Assembly (NCBI RefSeq): GCF_041146395.1
Contig: NC_091012.1
Location: 13,878,193-13,942,192 of the forward strand
Length of the DNA stretch: 64,000 bases
Reading direction: 5' to 3'
Source of the DNA: Eulemur rufifrons
Taxonomy: Eukaryota > Chordata > Mammalia > Primates > Lemuridae
Shown here in pieces: positions 1 to 11,663 of this stretch (its first letter is position 1; each line of letters begins with the position of its first letter). The notes below the pieces were generated by a model. It was not told where the DNA came from and ran no database searches. It saw only the letters and a list, made by a program, of their open reading frames with translations. A program made the translations under genes and the position numbers.

Positions 1-129
1 TACAGCCTTGCCCATGTAACCTCCTCTCCTCCTTCTTTCCCTGATTCCTCACTCTGACCCCACTGGCCACCTTGCGGTTTGTTCCTTGAACACACATGAA
101 ACACATTCCTGTCTCAGAGTCTTGGCACT

Positions 130-440
130 CTTTCCACCGGGTGTAATGCCGGAGCTCCTTACCTTCCTCACTTTGGTCAGGTCACTGTTCAAATGTGGCC
201 TCTTGGGAGAGGCTCTTTCTGATGATTCTACCTAAAATACTGAGCACCTCCAATCACTGTATCTTGTTCCCTGCTTTGTCTTGGTATTTCCCACCACCTG
301 GGATATTTGTATACCTGAAAAAATACTTAATGTCTTCCTCACTAGATCGTCAGCTCATAAAGGCAAGAACTTTGTTCCACGTGTGCTCTCCTCTACCCCA
401 TCACTTAGCAACTTCTTGGCAGCATTAGCATTATGACCAT
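130..440 (+). repeat. L2 LINE 3'-end fragment
   Basis: The order of motifs matches the 3' end of L2: a 'ctgttcaaatgtggcc...gagaggctctttctga' block, a T-rich middle, then 'cactagatcgtcagctcataaaggcaagaac' in place of the usual 'cactagaatgtaagctcc' block. Heavily diverged, so it predates the primates. Short open frames here have no recognisable homology. Confidence 0.6.
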
Positions 441-1465
441 AGCCTCTCTTATCTTGTCTCCTTTTATCTTTTGTCTCCTAGTTTTCCTCCTCCCATTCTA
501 CCAGCCCCACTGGGGACTTGTCCCTTAAATTATGATAGTCCTTACAGATCTATGCTCTGTCCTTTTATTCTATAGACTTTCTCTACATGTGAACAGCTAC
601 TCTTACTCTTCATTCCTTACCACTAGCTCAGATTCCTTCTCCAGTCCCATATATCTAAATGGTGACTACACAGGACCCCTCTGCTATTTCATAGGCACAT
701 CAAGCTTCCCTTGTTTGCAATGAACTTCCCCGTCTCCCAACCCATCTCTCCCTCCTGCATCGCTTATCTCTCCGCATGTGGAAGCACCACCCATGCTTCT
801 CTCCAGCAGGTGCTAAGTGTCCCCAAATGGCTTGCAGCTTCATGAAAAGGCCTGTGTCTGATCCAGTGCCCACTGAGGGGTTTCTATTCAAGTGCACAGC
901 AGAAGCCTCCTCTCCTAAACCCTTGCTGGATGCTACAGGAGTAGGCACTGACCTAAGTATTCTGTCCCTCTGGGTTATGCAGTTTGACTTCTCTTTACAG
1001 GTTTGCTGTGGGGAGGAGAAAAACAATCCCAAGTACTTGAATAGGATTTGTCATTCCAAATGATGAAGACTTAACACAGGAATTCTGCATAAATGATGCA
1101 ACTGTCAGGACACAGCTATAGTTTACCAAGCTAACTAGCAAAGTGTTTGTCCAAGTTCTACTTGTACCATATTCCTGGGCAACTTCCTGAGAAGGCAAAA
1201 GAAGTCATCAGGAAAAGATTAACAACCATGATCCAAGGAACAAACACTTTAAGGAAGGAGTTCTCAGTCACAACACACATCGGAATGCCTGGGGAATATA
1301 GTCTGTGACTCAGTTTATACCTACACTCTACTCAGTCTCTGCCTATGGAGCAGATGGTTTTATTACTGCTCCCCATCCCCGCAGCATGCTGTGTGTGCGT
1401 GTGTGTCTGTGCGCACTGCAGGTGCATTTGGGCAATGGGATGTTGGGGGAGAATCCAGAAATCTC
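441..1465. other. No gene recognised
   Basis: Moderately AT-rich anonymous DNA. Short overlapping open frames on both strands (for example 700-1032 on - and 776-1063 on +) show no conserved motif, no splice context and no codon bias that I can see. A short GT-rich stretch lies near 1390-1412. Confidence 0.5.
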
Positions 1466-1870
1466 TCTTGCTGTAATTTTTATTTTTTTTATTTCAGCTT
1501 ATTATGGGGGTACAAAAGCTCAGGTTATATATATTGCCCTTGCTCCCCCCCATCCCCCTGAGTCAGAGCTTCAAGTGTGTCCATTCCCCAGACAGTGCAC
1601 ATCGCACTTATCATGTAGGCATACACCCATCCCCTCTCCCCACCCCCCACCTCTGTCCGATACCCAATTGGTGTTATTCCCAAATGTGCACTTAGGTGAT
1701 GATCAGGGAAACCAATTTACTGGTGAGTACATGTGGTGATTATTTTTCCATTCTTGGGATACTTCACTTAATAGAATGGGTTCCAACTCTCTCTAGGAAA
1801 ACAAAAGGGATTCTATATCACCGTTATTTCTTATAGCTGAGTAATACTCCGTGGCATTTATCTTGCTGTA
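1466..1870 (-). mobile_element. L1 3' end, 5'-truncated, with TSDs
   Basis: Reading + strand, a T-rich run and 'atttcagcttattatggggg' start the reverse complement of the young L1 3' UTR. The element runs from about 1476 to 1860 and stops inside the ORF2 tail ('gctgagtaatactcc'). It is flanked by the perfect 10-bp direct repeat tcttgctgta at 1466-1475 and 1861-1870. It carries a single copy of the G-rich 3'UTR unit. The open frame 1305-1739 is only the antisense of this element. Confidence 0.9.
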
Positions 1871-2565
1871 CTTAATAGCAATTGTTTTGTGATGAGAAAA
1901 ACAATGGCAATATCTTAAACCATAATGATTATTAAACTCGTACGCATGTATTTACTTTCCTTTGATAGATTTTTTTCTTAAAATTCAGATGTTAATTTCA
2001 GGAATCTACTTTTATTTCTAAAGATGCTTTATAAATAAGAAATATCTTACAAAACCTATCAATGCACCTGGAGCTGTTAGCTTTGTGTCACTGAAAAAAA
2101 TATGAACATATGTGTAAGTAAGTTTGGTTCAGGATCATCTCTGAAGTATTCCTCCAGAATATTTCCTCACAGAAAGAAGAAAAGATGCAATATAAGAATC
2201 TATTGAAGAAAAAAATTTAAGTACTCTTAATACATCAGTTTTCACATTTCTGCCCTTGTATCTCTTAGAATGATTTCGGTTGGGTGACATGTCTTTTAGG
2301 CTTTTAAATATAAACACTGAGAACTTAAATACTATAATGGTTCATTGCTCATCACCATTCATTGGAAACTGGCATTAGACACGCCCAAGAAATTGGCATT
2401 GAGCATGCTCAGAAAATTTTTATGTTCCTTTCTACTTCCTCCTGACAGAACCTATGGAAATTTAAGGTATTTTTAGGCTCAAAGTCTTATATGATCATAT
2501 GTCATGCTTATCTGCAATAAACTTTGAAAAAAACATTTTTAGTTTCCTGTAAACACCAGGCTCTA
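1871..2565. other. No gene recognised
   Basis: AT-rich sequence with scattered stops in all frames. I see no repeat family or conserved motif here. Confidence 0.45.
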
Positions 2566-2700
2566 AGCCTGCGCTGTCCAGTACAATTGTCACTAGGCAC
2601 ATGTGTCTACTGAGCACACAAAAGTGGCTACTCTGTGCTGAGGAAATGAATTTTTAGTGTTCTTCATTTTAATAGATAAATTATTTTCTAATTCTTTTTA
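2566..2700 (+). repeat. Non-autonomous hAT-type (MER) fragment
   Basis: 'gcgctgtccagtacaattgtcactaggcac' and 'ctgaggaaatgaatttttag' follow the order of a common mammalian hAT MER element (family motifs 'gctgtccaat', 'tagccacta', 'gaggaactgaatttt'). The exact subfamily is not settled. Confidence 0.5.
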
Positions 2701-3618
2701 TAGACGTAATTCATGTCAGGACTAGTGATAAATATTTATATTGTTTGATGCTGTTGAAACTTATCTTTCAAAAAGATACATTTTCTTGAATTTAGATGGT
2801 ACATTTACTCACTTAGCTCAATAATTAAAGGAACCTACAAGTCAGTTCTTACTCTAGCATATCCTTTTTACAGCACTCCTTTTATAAGATGATTATGTAC
2901 CGCATGAGTTGGGGAAGAAGACTTAAAGAATGATGATTTTGATTTCAGTATGGTATAAACACAACTCTAGGAGAGAAACATATAGCCTCAAAAAAGTAAT
3001 ACTGTGAGTGGCTGTGACTTCTCATGGAAAAGTATCTATCTGCATCTCTATAAATAACAATGTTCACTTACAAATTAATCTAGGAATTGTTAATATCTTA
3101 GTAAAATATCTGCTGGGAGTGAGGGGGAGTGGAGGGAGATGCCTAACCTTCAACAAAGCAAACAGCTTTACAACTTCTCCTCCTGGCTTCTGGCCTCCAG
3201 AGGGTTCCTGACCTCTTTTTACTCAGCACATCAAGTCCTGTTCTCTGGAGTCTTCTACAGTGACCTGCCAGAGTTGCCCTTAAGTATTGACCCTCCCTGA
3301 CAGGTAATGGTAATAAACCAAATATAGTTTCACATCTCTAACCTTGCACTGGAACACCAAGAGCATTTTACAAAGCAGTAGTGTTGGGCAATAAAGTCTT
3401 TAGAACTTTATTGAATCTGAATATGAGATTCAGATATCCCAGGTTTTTCCTCACTTTAGTTCTATTATCATTTTATCATGGATTTCTTGTTTCTTTTAAG
3501 TAGTCTGAGTTAAAAACTTAAATGCTTTTTTTTTATTTTAAGAGAACCGTCTTTGATGAACTTTAAAAGTTCATAAAACTAATATATGAGCATTATTTTA
3601 AAGCACTCACTTAAACCA
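2701..3618. other. No gene recognised
   Basis: AT-rich with one more GC-rich patch at 3110-3260. No coding signature. The frame 3008-3211 has no homology that I recognise. Confidence 0.45.
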
Positions 3619-4687
3619 GTGATTCTCCGATTGTGGTGTGTCAACCTCTGGAGATCCCCTAAACCCTTTTCCAGGAGGCCCATAAGGTCAAAACTGTTCT
3701 TATAAGAATGACAAGACATTGCCTGCTTATTCACTGACATTTGCAATGACTGTATAAAAGTATACATGGGTAAAACTGTTGGTTTCTCAGCATGAATCAA
3801 GGCAGTGGTACCAAGTTACACTAGTCATTCTATTCTTCACTCCCCCTTGCAGGGGAAAAAAAAAAGCCTGCTTTATTTAAGAATGTCCTTTATGAATTAG
3901 TAAAAGTTAATGGTGTTATTAAATCTTGACCTTTTTAATATTCGGAATAAGTGAAATGTTCACTTAAAGCACTCCTGCATGCTGCAGCATGGCTGTGTTA
4001 AGCAAAAGTGCTTGTGATTAAATTCTGAGCGGAACAAGCCACTTTTTTCAGAGAACACCATTTTTGTTTGAAAGTACAACCGACTTTTATTCTCAGAAAT
4101 GAACAAGGTGAGACTTTCACTTCAAGGAAAATAACAAGCATTTGTTGCCAATAATAAAACTCAAACTTTTAAGCAAAAAATAGTACTAAGATTACAGTAG
4201 AAGGAAAACTTATACCATCTACTGTGAACCTGACTGCTTTTCAATATGTAATGTTTTTATAAGATTGGTGCCAATAATAACAAAAGCAAATCTTTCCTCC
4301 AACTGAGAGGAAAATATTCATTTATTGTGCAATATAGATTAATGAGTATTAATGTCACAAATGCATTCATATGCAAAACTCCATTGCAACTAAGGAACTA
4401 GGACTTGTGGAGTTTTGTTGTAGTATTAAAAAAAACCCACAATCATCTGAAAGCTTTAAAAATACACCTTTATCCCAACTATATATTTGCATGAGGCTAG
4501 GTCATCATCTTATTGTCTCTTCAAAACAAATTGCAAAGACAGATATGAGAATCCAGCTGTCTTCTAGTTAGCCAGACACTAGAGATTTGCAAAAAATGTA
4601 AATAAAACACACTTTTTACCAATGTTTTTGTTGCAGAAGAAGAGTTATTTTGGTGAAAAATATTATTTATGTTAACAATGTGGTTGT
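3619..4687 (+). mobile_element. Old hAT DNA transposon (Zaphod/Charlie-like) with decayed transposase
   Basis: The left part (3619-3800: 'gattctccgattgtggtgtg...ggaggcccataaggtcaaaactgttcttat') reads like the end of an old autonomous mammalian hAT. From 4060 onward the sequence follows a hAT transposase: 'gaacaaggtgagactttcacttcaagg', then 4371-4571 encodes residues recalling the C-terminal hAT dimerisation domain (LGLVEFCCSIKK ... MRIQLSSS). The reading frame then breaks with a stop where the family continues. No catalytic residues can be assigned. The subfamily name is uncertain. Confidence 0.6.
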
Positions 4688-4856
4688 CAGTTATGGGTGA
4701 TTTTGTCCCCCAGGGGACATTTTTTGTTGTCATAACCTGGGGGAAGTTACTGCTGGCTCCTAGTGGTGCTTCTCAACATTCTACAATGCACAGGACACAT
4801 TCCACAACAAAGAATTATCTAGCTGAAAATATCAAGGATCCCAAGGTTGAGAAAGC
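4688..4856 (+). mobile_element. MER20-type hAT element
   Basis: 'gggtgattttgtcccccagg', 'acattttttgttgtcataac', 'ctacaatgcacaggacac', 'acaacaaagaattatctagc' and 'aaggttgagaaa' appear in MER20 consensus order and orientation. It abuts the 3' side of the older hAT transposase relic, so it may be nested in it. Confidence 0.75.
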
Positions 4857-6294
4857 TAAATTAAGCATATTTTTTAATTCTCAATTTTAATTTCTAATAC
4901 AGTAAATACCAATATAATTGACATGAAAAAATTACTGTTTGTGATCCTCAATAATTTAAGCAATAAAAGAATCTTAAGGACCAACAAAGCTGCAAATGGT
5001 TTGCTTCAGTACTCTAGTAAGAACACTACAGCCTATGTCTATAGTTATGACCTACTACTAAACTTGATATCATGCAAAGTAATTAGCTGGAAAAACAAGA
5101 CAGGTTAAAAATTTCACCTGTTATTTATGTGGTAATGTATTACTAAAGTCACAATGTGGAGGAAAAAAATATTTTTAACAACATATTTTATCATTTGTTA
5201 TGTCTGAAGACAATTTTTAAAAAGTGGTAGGGGGAACATTTCCAGGGGCTCTACAATTCTCTACTTTAGAACAGTACTGTGTGGGCACTTTCCCCTTTGT
5301 TTTAATTCTTTGGCTTTTAGCAAAAATAGGGGAGCCAACATGCTAAGCAATATGCTGTTAGAAGACAGTTTTCTGTTGATTATTGGAATATATTAATTAT
5401 TATTATTTTCCCTGTCATTTGCTCTTCTACCCATAGAATCTTTCATCCTGTGAAAGTTATATCTATTTGTACACATGCTTAAATTTAAGTCATATAGCAA
5501 TTTTGCTTATTTTAGGTTGTTAGGCCTTGAATTTCAGTTGATTTAGTTCACTATCACTTACCTTCCTGTTTTCCATTTTAGCTCTAAAAGTAAATAATGA
5601 AAGAGCTTTATACCAAATAAAAACATTTAATGTCGTTTTTGCAATAATTATTGAAAAATTTGTTAGTAAATATAAATGTGAAAATATAAGTGCAAAACCA
5701 ATGACAGATATAGCTATCCTGAAACAAGCAGTGTTAACAGTGCAGCATAATACTGCACAGGATAATATTAAGGGTAGCCATTTCCCAAATATTTTAAATG
5801 AAATATTAATGAACAGAGACAACTCACTCTGGTACTGTATTTCTCTTATCCACAGATGTTGTGTGTTAGAAAACAAAGGGTTCTCTTTGGTAAGTTATAT
5901 GTTTCCATTTGCCCCCAATGTCTAAAATGAGGCTCAAAATAATAGAGGGAAGGCAAATCAGATTGTTAAAAGTAGGTCTATATACTGTTAGCACTTTTTA
6001 AAAAGCCTGTAACATTATTAGCATATAAGATGGACACTTTTATTAATATAATGCTTCCAGCAGTTTTGTCTCCAAATTGATTTCAAAATCACAGAATTTG
6101 AAGTTATAAGATGGAAAGGACCACCCAACCTCACAGGACATTTAAATCAACTCATTTTGCAGGTAAGGAAACCAAGGCTTAAAACTGACCTGACCAAAGT
6201 CCCACCGATAGAAACAGTGCATCCTCCTACATGCAAAGTAAGCAGAATTGTCCCTCCTTTACTGCACACAGAAATTATCTGAAGAAATTTAAAA
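4857..6294. other. No gene recognised; possible MIR core
   Basis: AT-rich. The 118-codon minus frame at 5520-5876 and its plus-strand shadow lack any motif that I recognise. At about 6120-6215 'ctcattttgcaggtaaggaaaccaaggctt' resembles a MIR core. Nothing else is supported. Confidence 0.4.
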
Positions 6295-6415
6295 ACAGCC
6301 TGACTTTCAACTTGAGGCATTCTGACTTAGTTGGCATTGGATATGACTTGGGCATCAGAATTATTTTAAAGTTCCCAGGTGATGCCAATGTACAGCAAAG
6401 CTTGGGAATGATTGC
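6295..6415 (+). repeat. MER5-type hAT fragment
   Basis: 'gggcatcagaattattttaaagttcccaggtgatgccaatg' followed by 'ttgggaatgattg' resembles the MER5 family 3' half, diverged. A second 'gatcagaatcacctgggatg' block follows at 6426-6445, consistent with a rearranged or second copy. Confidence 0.5.
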
Positions 6416-6449
6416 TTTAGGGTTGAGATCAGAATCACCTGGGATGATT

Positions 6450-8056
6450 TTGTTCTTGTAATTCTGCCTCACATTCTTCCCCATTTTCCTAAAGGGCTTG
6501 TGAGTGCCTAGACATGGAGGGAAGGTGGAGGTGGGAAGATGCATATTTGCAGATATGTATTTTGAAAAATGTTGCATAAGTGATTCTAACGGCTCACCTC
6601 TCCTGCTGAGAACAAGCAATACTACCCCCTCACACGTTTTTCAAAATCTTTCCTAAAAGCCAATTTTCCCTGTTAATTTGCTCAAGAAACCTTTCTTTCA
6701 CCAACAGTGAATATGTCATATGATCATTTCTAAAACTTAATGACAGCAAATTAAAACTTACTGTACTTCCAAAGGGAGATTTCTAAAAATTAGACTAAGT
6801 TAGGGAGGAAAAAAGCATAAAATGTACTTGTTTGAGCAAGGTTAATCTTTGAAACTACTTTTGTATTACATATGGAAACATCAGAATCATCTGAATTCAA
6901 AAAAAGTTGGGATTCTAGCCAAAGTAGAGTGGTTTTTACTCATAGAATTAGGGCCTTGTCTGAACAAAAGCATTTAGTGATTACTTAATAAGGTACCAGA
7001 ACCCACGACTTTGGGCAGAGTCAGGGTTCAGTTTTATCTGAAACACAATTTGATCATGACTATTGTTATAAGTGAGAGAGGAAAGTGACATTATTATGAG
7101 TGTAAACTTGCAATTTTTAATTAAATGTAGAAGTTACAGATAATTTAATTAGCAAAAAACTAGTACATTAGAAAGAAAATTAGTTTATAAGCTAGTTATA
7201 TTTTTTAACTGTAAAACTGGGGATAAAGACATTGATATTCTAAAGTAGCATTTTCCAAACTGTATTCTGAAAATCAACACTTGGAATCCAACGTGTCAAT
7301 AATGTTCAAAAGACAACCCAATGGGGCTTATTTTTGTTGTTAATGCCTTTTCAATAAACTTGAATGGTTCATCTTAGGGTGTTTTGAAAGTATATCTGTG
7401 ATTGTACACCTCAAATGTGCTCATGCTTGATTAGGTATATTTCAATGCAGACACATTGGGCTGCCAATGTAAGACAAGCTGTTCCTTCTTCCAAGAATAC
7501 TTTCCAAAGTAGTGTGCATTACTTCAGGTCTATAATTCCTAAAGAACTATTTTTTTCTTCAGAAACTTGCAATAAAAAACACCTCTCCTTTTCATTATGT
7601 TCAACATTATCTTAAGGTAAATGCATCACATAAAGAGCTACACTTTTTCTGGAATTGCTTATTTGGTAACTGGCTTTCCCTTCCTCTACACAGTCTAAGA
7701 TTAAAACAGAAATTGAAAATTCATAGTTAGGCCCTTGAAAATTAATATATAATTGATATCAATTTCTCAAACTGATCCCTGGAAAAGCAGCACCAAATGG
7801 CTGAAATGACTGAAGATGGCTGGGATGCTTTTAGTATAAGGGGGTCTGTCACTCTGCCCTTGGCAGCCTAGTTGTACTCACTATTTTACTGTTGTTCTAT
7901 GGTTAGGCTGGTTGACTGTGTTGTTTTCTAGACACAACATTGAGCATGAGCTGTCCTTTCTAACAAGCTGCCCTGGAGATACCTGAAAGGAAAAAAGAAA
8001 CAGAATAAAATGTCACAGTAAGTCAAACCTATAAATGTGTGTTTTTTTCTTTGGTT
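6450..8056. other. No gene recognised
   Basis: AT-rich, stop-dense in all frames. No repeat family identified with confidence. Confidence 0.45.
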
Positions 8057-8843
8057 AAAATGTCAAGTGATAATGGTAGTAATATTCTTCAGGGAGTGGG
8101 GGGCCGGGGGGTGAAGTCACAACTAATGGGCATGAACATGGTGAGCATTGTAGAGGGGAAGGGTATGCCTCTAAACCTCACTTGGGTGAGGGAAAGACAT
8201 AAAATATAACCAGAAGATATTTGCACTTCAGTGTTTATTGCAGCATTATTCACAAGGGCTAAAATGTGGAATCAGCTTAAGTGTTTATCAAGGGATGAAT
8301 GGATAAGAAAGATGTGGTGTATGTACACAATGGAGTGTTATTTAGCCATGAAAAAGAAGGAAATTTTGTCATTTGCAGAAACATGGATGGATCTGGAGGA
8401 CATTACTTTAAGCGAAATAAGCCAGGCACAGAAAGACAAATATTTCATTTTCACACTCATATATGGGACCTAAAATTAATTGATCTCATGGAGGTAGTGA
8501 ATAGAATGGTGGTTACCAGAGATTGGCAAGGGTGGTGGGAAGGAGCAATGAAGAGGTGTTGGTTAATGGGTAATAGCGTTAAATAGAAGGAAAAAGTTCT
8601 AGTATTCAATAGTGCAATAGGGCAACTATAGTTAACAACAACTTATTATATTTCAAAATAGCTAGAAGTCTTCAAATGTTCCCAACATAAAGCAATGATA
8701 AATGTTTCAGGTAAATCATGTCCCAATTACCCTGATTTGATCATTATAGGTTATATGCTTGTATCAAAATATAACATGTACTCCATGAATATGTACAATT
8801 ATTATGTATCAATAAAAAATTTTTAAAAAATGTCAAATGATAA
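8057..8843 (+). mobile_element. Older L1 (L1MA-like) 3' end with 17-bp TSDs
   Basis: From about 8215 the sequence follows the end of L1 ORF2 ('tttattgcagcattattcacaa', 'aagaaagatgtggtgtatgtac', 'atggatggatctggaggac') and an older 3' UTR ending in 'attatgtatcaataaaaaa'. Frames 8231-8473 and 8299-8586 are pieces of the decayed ORF2. A 17-bp near-perfect repeat (aaaatgtcaagtgataa at 8057-8073, one mismatch at 8827-8843) flanks the insertion. The first ~120 bp inside the repeats (8074-8195) do not read as L1 to me. Confidence 0.8.
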
Positions 8844-9061
8844 AGCATTAAGATATTTCTTATGCTCCAAAAACTGCCTGTTGTGGTATCTATGTGTGGC
8901 TCTATAGGAAACCTACTAAAGGCTCTTAACTTCCTCAGACAATGTTTAAAGAATGGGTTATAAAATGCTACCTTTGATATAATACCTATAGTCAAATCCA
9001 GCAAGAATCTATTGTGAGTTCCATTTATAAATAATTTTAAAAGTTTAAAATAAGAGTTCAG

Positions 9062-9918
9062 GTACAAGTGCGGGGACACAGACCAGTGGAACAGAACAGA
9101 AAATCCAGATATGAAACCATCCTCATATAGCCATCTAATCTTTGACAAAGCAGACAAAAGCATACTCTGGGGAAAAGAATCCTTATTCAATACATGGTGC
9201 TGGGAAAACTGGATAGCCACATGTAGAAGACTGAAACAGGACCCACAGCTTTCAACCCTCACAAAAATCAAATCACGGTGGATAACAGACTTAAACCTTA
9301 GGTGTGAAACTACTAGAATTCTAGAAGAAAATGTGGGAAAGACTCTTATAGACATTGGCCTAGGCAAAGAATTTATGAAGAAGACCCCTAAGGCAATCAC
9401 AGCAATAACAAAAATAAACAAATGTGACCTGATTAAATTAAAAAGCTTCTGCACGGCCAAAGAAACAGTCACGAGAGCAAACAGGTAACCTACAAAATGA
9501 GAAAAAATTTTTGCATGCTACACATCCGACAAAGGGCTGATAAATAGAATCTATTCAGAACTGAGGAAAATCAGCAAGAAAAAATCAAACAACCCTATCA
9601 AAAAGTGGGCAAAGGACATGAATAGATATTTTTCAAAAGAAGATAGAAGAATGGCCAAGAAACATATCAAAAAATGCTCAACACCTCTAATCTTCAGGGA
9701 AATGCAAATCAAAACTACAATGAGATATCACTTAACTCCAGTGAGAATGGCCTTTATCAAAAAGTCCAAAAACAATAAAGGTTGGCGTGAATGCGGAAAG
9801 ATGAGAACACTCATACACTGCTGGTGGGACTGCAAACTAGTGCAACCCCTGTGGAAAGTAATATGGAGATACCTTAAACAGATACAAGTAGAACAACCAT
9901 TTGATCCAGCAATCCTAT
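9062..9918 (+). mobile_element. Young L1, left part, interrupted by the provirus
   Basis: 5'-truncated L1 starting inside ORF2 ('ggacacagaccagtggaaca') and running to 'gatccagcaatcctat', where the provirus begins. The L1 resumes at 16066. Frames 9111-9488 and 9618-10082 are ORF2 C-terminal fragments separated by stops and frameshifts, and the second reads on into the viral LTR. The L1 is bounded by aagaggttcag-like TSDs: the 10-bp repeat aagagttcag at 9052-9061 matches 16589-16598 exactly. This shows that both parts are one insertion. Confidence 0.92.
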
Positions 9919-10414
9919 TGTTGTGGCCCGATTACAGAACGGGGGATGAACACATAAACATAAATACAGACACACGAATAAACACACAGACACACATAGA
10001 CGGCAAAGACTGCAGTACAGTAATGCACCAGTCGCTTTATTTTTATACTCCTTTTGTTCAGCAGCTACTTCCTGGTACATGACTATCTTCAGAGTCCAGA
10101 GGTGACATGTTCCATTTCTTATGGAAATTGCTCAAGGGAAGGCAGTTTGCATCTTAACCTTTGGCCCTCATTACCTGCGTGCAGGACAATGACACACACC
10201 TTTGCTATTTGCCATAGGAAACAGTTTGTCTATTTCAATAGGCCATTGACCTTTAGCTCCGAGAAGCATTCAGTAGTCAATGGACCCTGACCAGACCCAT
10301 TGACTTCTGGCCTCAAGGAGCGTTCTGGACCCATTGACCTTTGGACCCAAGAAGCATGTCCAGCTTCGCTGACTCTGAGCTCAAGCCAATTCTTGCTCAG
10401 GGACAATCCCTACA
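9919..10414 (-). repeat. 3' LTR of the provirus
   Basis: 496 bp; begins TGTAGGGATT and ends CAACA on the minus strand. The minus strand carries an overlapping TATAAAA/AATAAA stretch at 10034-10048, a likely TATA box and/or polyadenylation signal. By hand alignment it differs from the 5' LTR at about 34 positions plus one 3-bp indel (about 7%). Terminal dinucleotides TG...CA are intact. Confidence 0.95.
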
Positions 10415-10432
10415 TCTCCCCCTTTTCTTTTA
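10415..10432 (-). other. Polypurine tract (plus-strand primer) of the provirus
   Basis: On the minus strand, AAAAGAAAAGGGGGAGA abuts the TGTAGGG start of the 3' LTR. This is the expected position and composition of a retroviral PPT, and it fixes the proviral orientation as minus. Confidence 0.93.
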
Positions 10433-10507
10433 AGTTTGAGATCCAATATGCTCAAAGACCCTCATGATATTTTGATTATGTTGGTTGATTTTTATTTTTT
10501 GGTAGTG

Positions 10508-11170
10508 TCAGCATCTGTAGACTGAAAACAGGCAAAGAATAAAGACTATTAAAATTCTGGCATTAATTCCTATGTTATTAAGGAAAGATTTAAAAGTTGT
10601 TAAACAATTAGCTTGTGACAGGCCATTTGCCAAACCTTGAAAAAAATCTTGTTCATTAAATTCTGGCAAATTTTCCTGGAATGTACTGGTTATTTCTTAT
10701 TCTAGGCTTTGTAAATCAGCCATCAGGTTATGCCCTCCAGCTAGCAGTTGGCGTAGAACTCACAAATGTTTGCTACTGTTAAAAGGAATAGGTGTAACAC
10801 AAAACCTAGAAGAATTCCAATCACAATGCAAAAATGACTGAGTGGCTGGACTTGAATTTGATCTCCTAGCCATTGAACAGTATTTTGTAAGTGCAAGATT
10901 TCTCCTTCTAAACGGCTATCAATTTCCTGTTGGTGTTGCCACAGTCTGTGGGAGTCTTCATGCCACTTACGGATGAAGTCAGCGGTTTGAACAGATTGTT
11001 GCAATGCTACTCCTGCTGTAGCAGCTGTGGCAGCTATAGATATTAATCTTGCCACAACGGCAATTATAAAACTGGTAGCTGTCTTAACTTGGTGGCTCAA
11101 GGAAGTTATTTTGTTTAAAAAGGTGGTAATTAAGGCAGATTAACTCCAAGGCCAGGATAAATTAACTGGA
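10508..11170 (-). pseudogene. env: env transmembrane (TM) subunit remnant
   Basis: The frame 11100-10741 begins with a hydrophobic Ala/Thr-rich fusion-peptide-like segment (ISIAATAATAGVAL), followed by a helical region (QQSVQTADFIRKWHED ... QNTVQWLGDQIQ) typical of class II TM proteins. After this the open frame runs into a hydrophobic tail (FCIVIGILLGFVLHLFLLTV). This tail is an out-of-frame artefact: another frame across the same bases shows a Cys-containing 'CDWNSSRFC' motif. Further down that frame come the membrane-proximal region and a real membrane segment (ILIVFILCLFSVYRC) ending in a stop at about 10508. There are therefore a frameshift near 10860 and at least two in-frame stops. Non-functional. 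Confidence 0.8.
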
Positions 11171-11185
11171 ATCCAAAGCTCTGTC

Positions 11186-11599
11186 CTAGCCCTTAAAACA
11201 TATAAATTTGAAGTTAGCCCATGAAGAGCGGTTAAGGCAGGTATATAAAGAGCAATTATTAAGACAGGAGATATTTCCTGTGGACTCATTCCATTGAACA
11301 GAACCTAGCACTAGCAAATAAGGATAGGGCACATAAGCCAATAAAGGCTGAGAAACATTAGTTGGCGGAACTGCGCATGTCATTCCCAGTGTTGGTCCCC
11401 TGGCTTGCACAGTCAGATTCTCAAATTCCTTGAGGAAGTCCTCGGTCCTGATCCTCTTTGCCATACCGCCACTTAAGACAACAAGTGGGAACCCACTCAC
11501 AGCCCTGTCCTGTGGAGACATATGCTTAGCCCCGACCTCACTGTAGAACCTCTCCCTCCTTCCATTCTCCATTAGGTGTGGACACGTACACAGGATCAC
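11186..11599 (-). pseudogene. env: env surface (SU) subunit, C-terminal fragment only
   Basis: From about residue 55 the frame has NLTV, NVS, NES, NIS, NCS and NRS glycosylation sites, a YPYLLVLGSVQWN-type strand and a Cys-rich end (CLNNCSLYTCLNR), as in the C-terminal third of class II SU. Integrase ends only about 65 bp upstream at 11664, so most of SU, the signal peptide included, is absent. The first ~55 codons (11450-11599) do not look like SU and may be of other origin. The frame stops before TM. Confidence 0.7.
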
Positions 11600-11663
11600 A
11601 AATGTTAGGCAGGGGAGAGGACGAGGTCGTGAAATGATGTTCTGCTGCAGAAGAATTCAAAGT

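Noticed and set aside
1305..1739. 144-codon plus frame
   Set aside because: Second half is the antisense of an L1 3' UTR; no independent homology.
8744..9472. 242-codon minus frame as a membrane protein
   Set aside because: It is the reverse complement of L1 ORF2 plus flanking AT-rich DNA; the hydrophobicity reflects T-rich codons.
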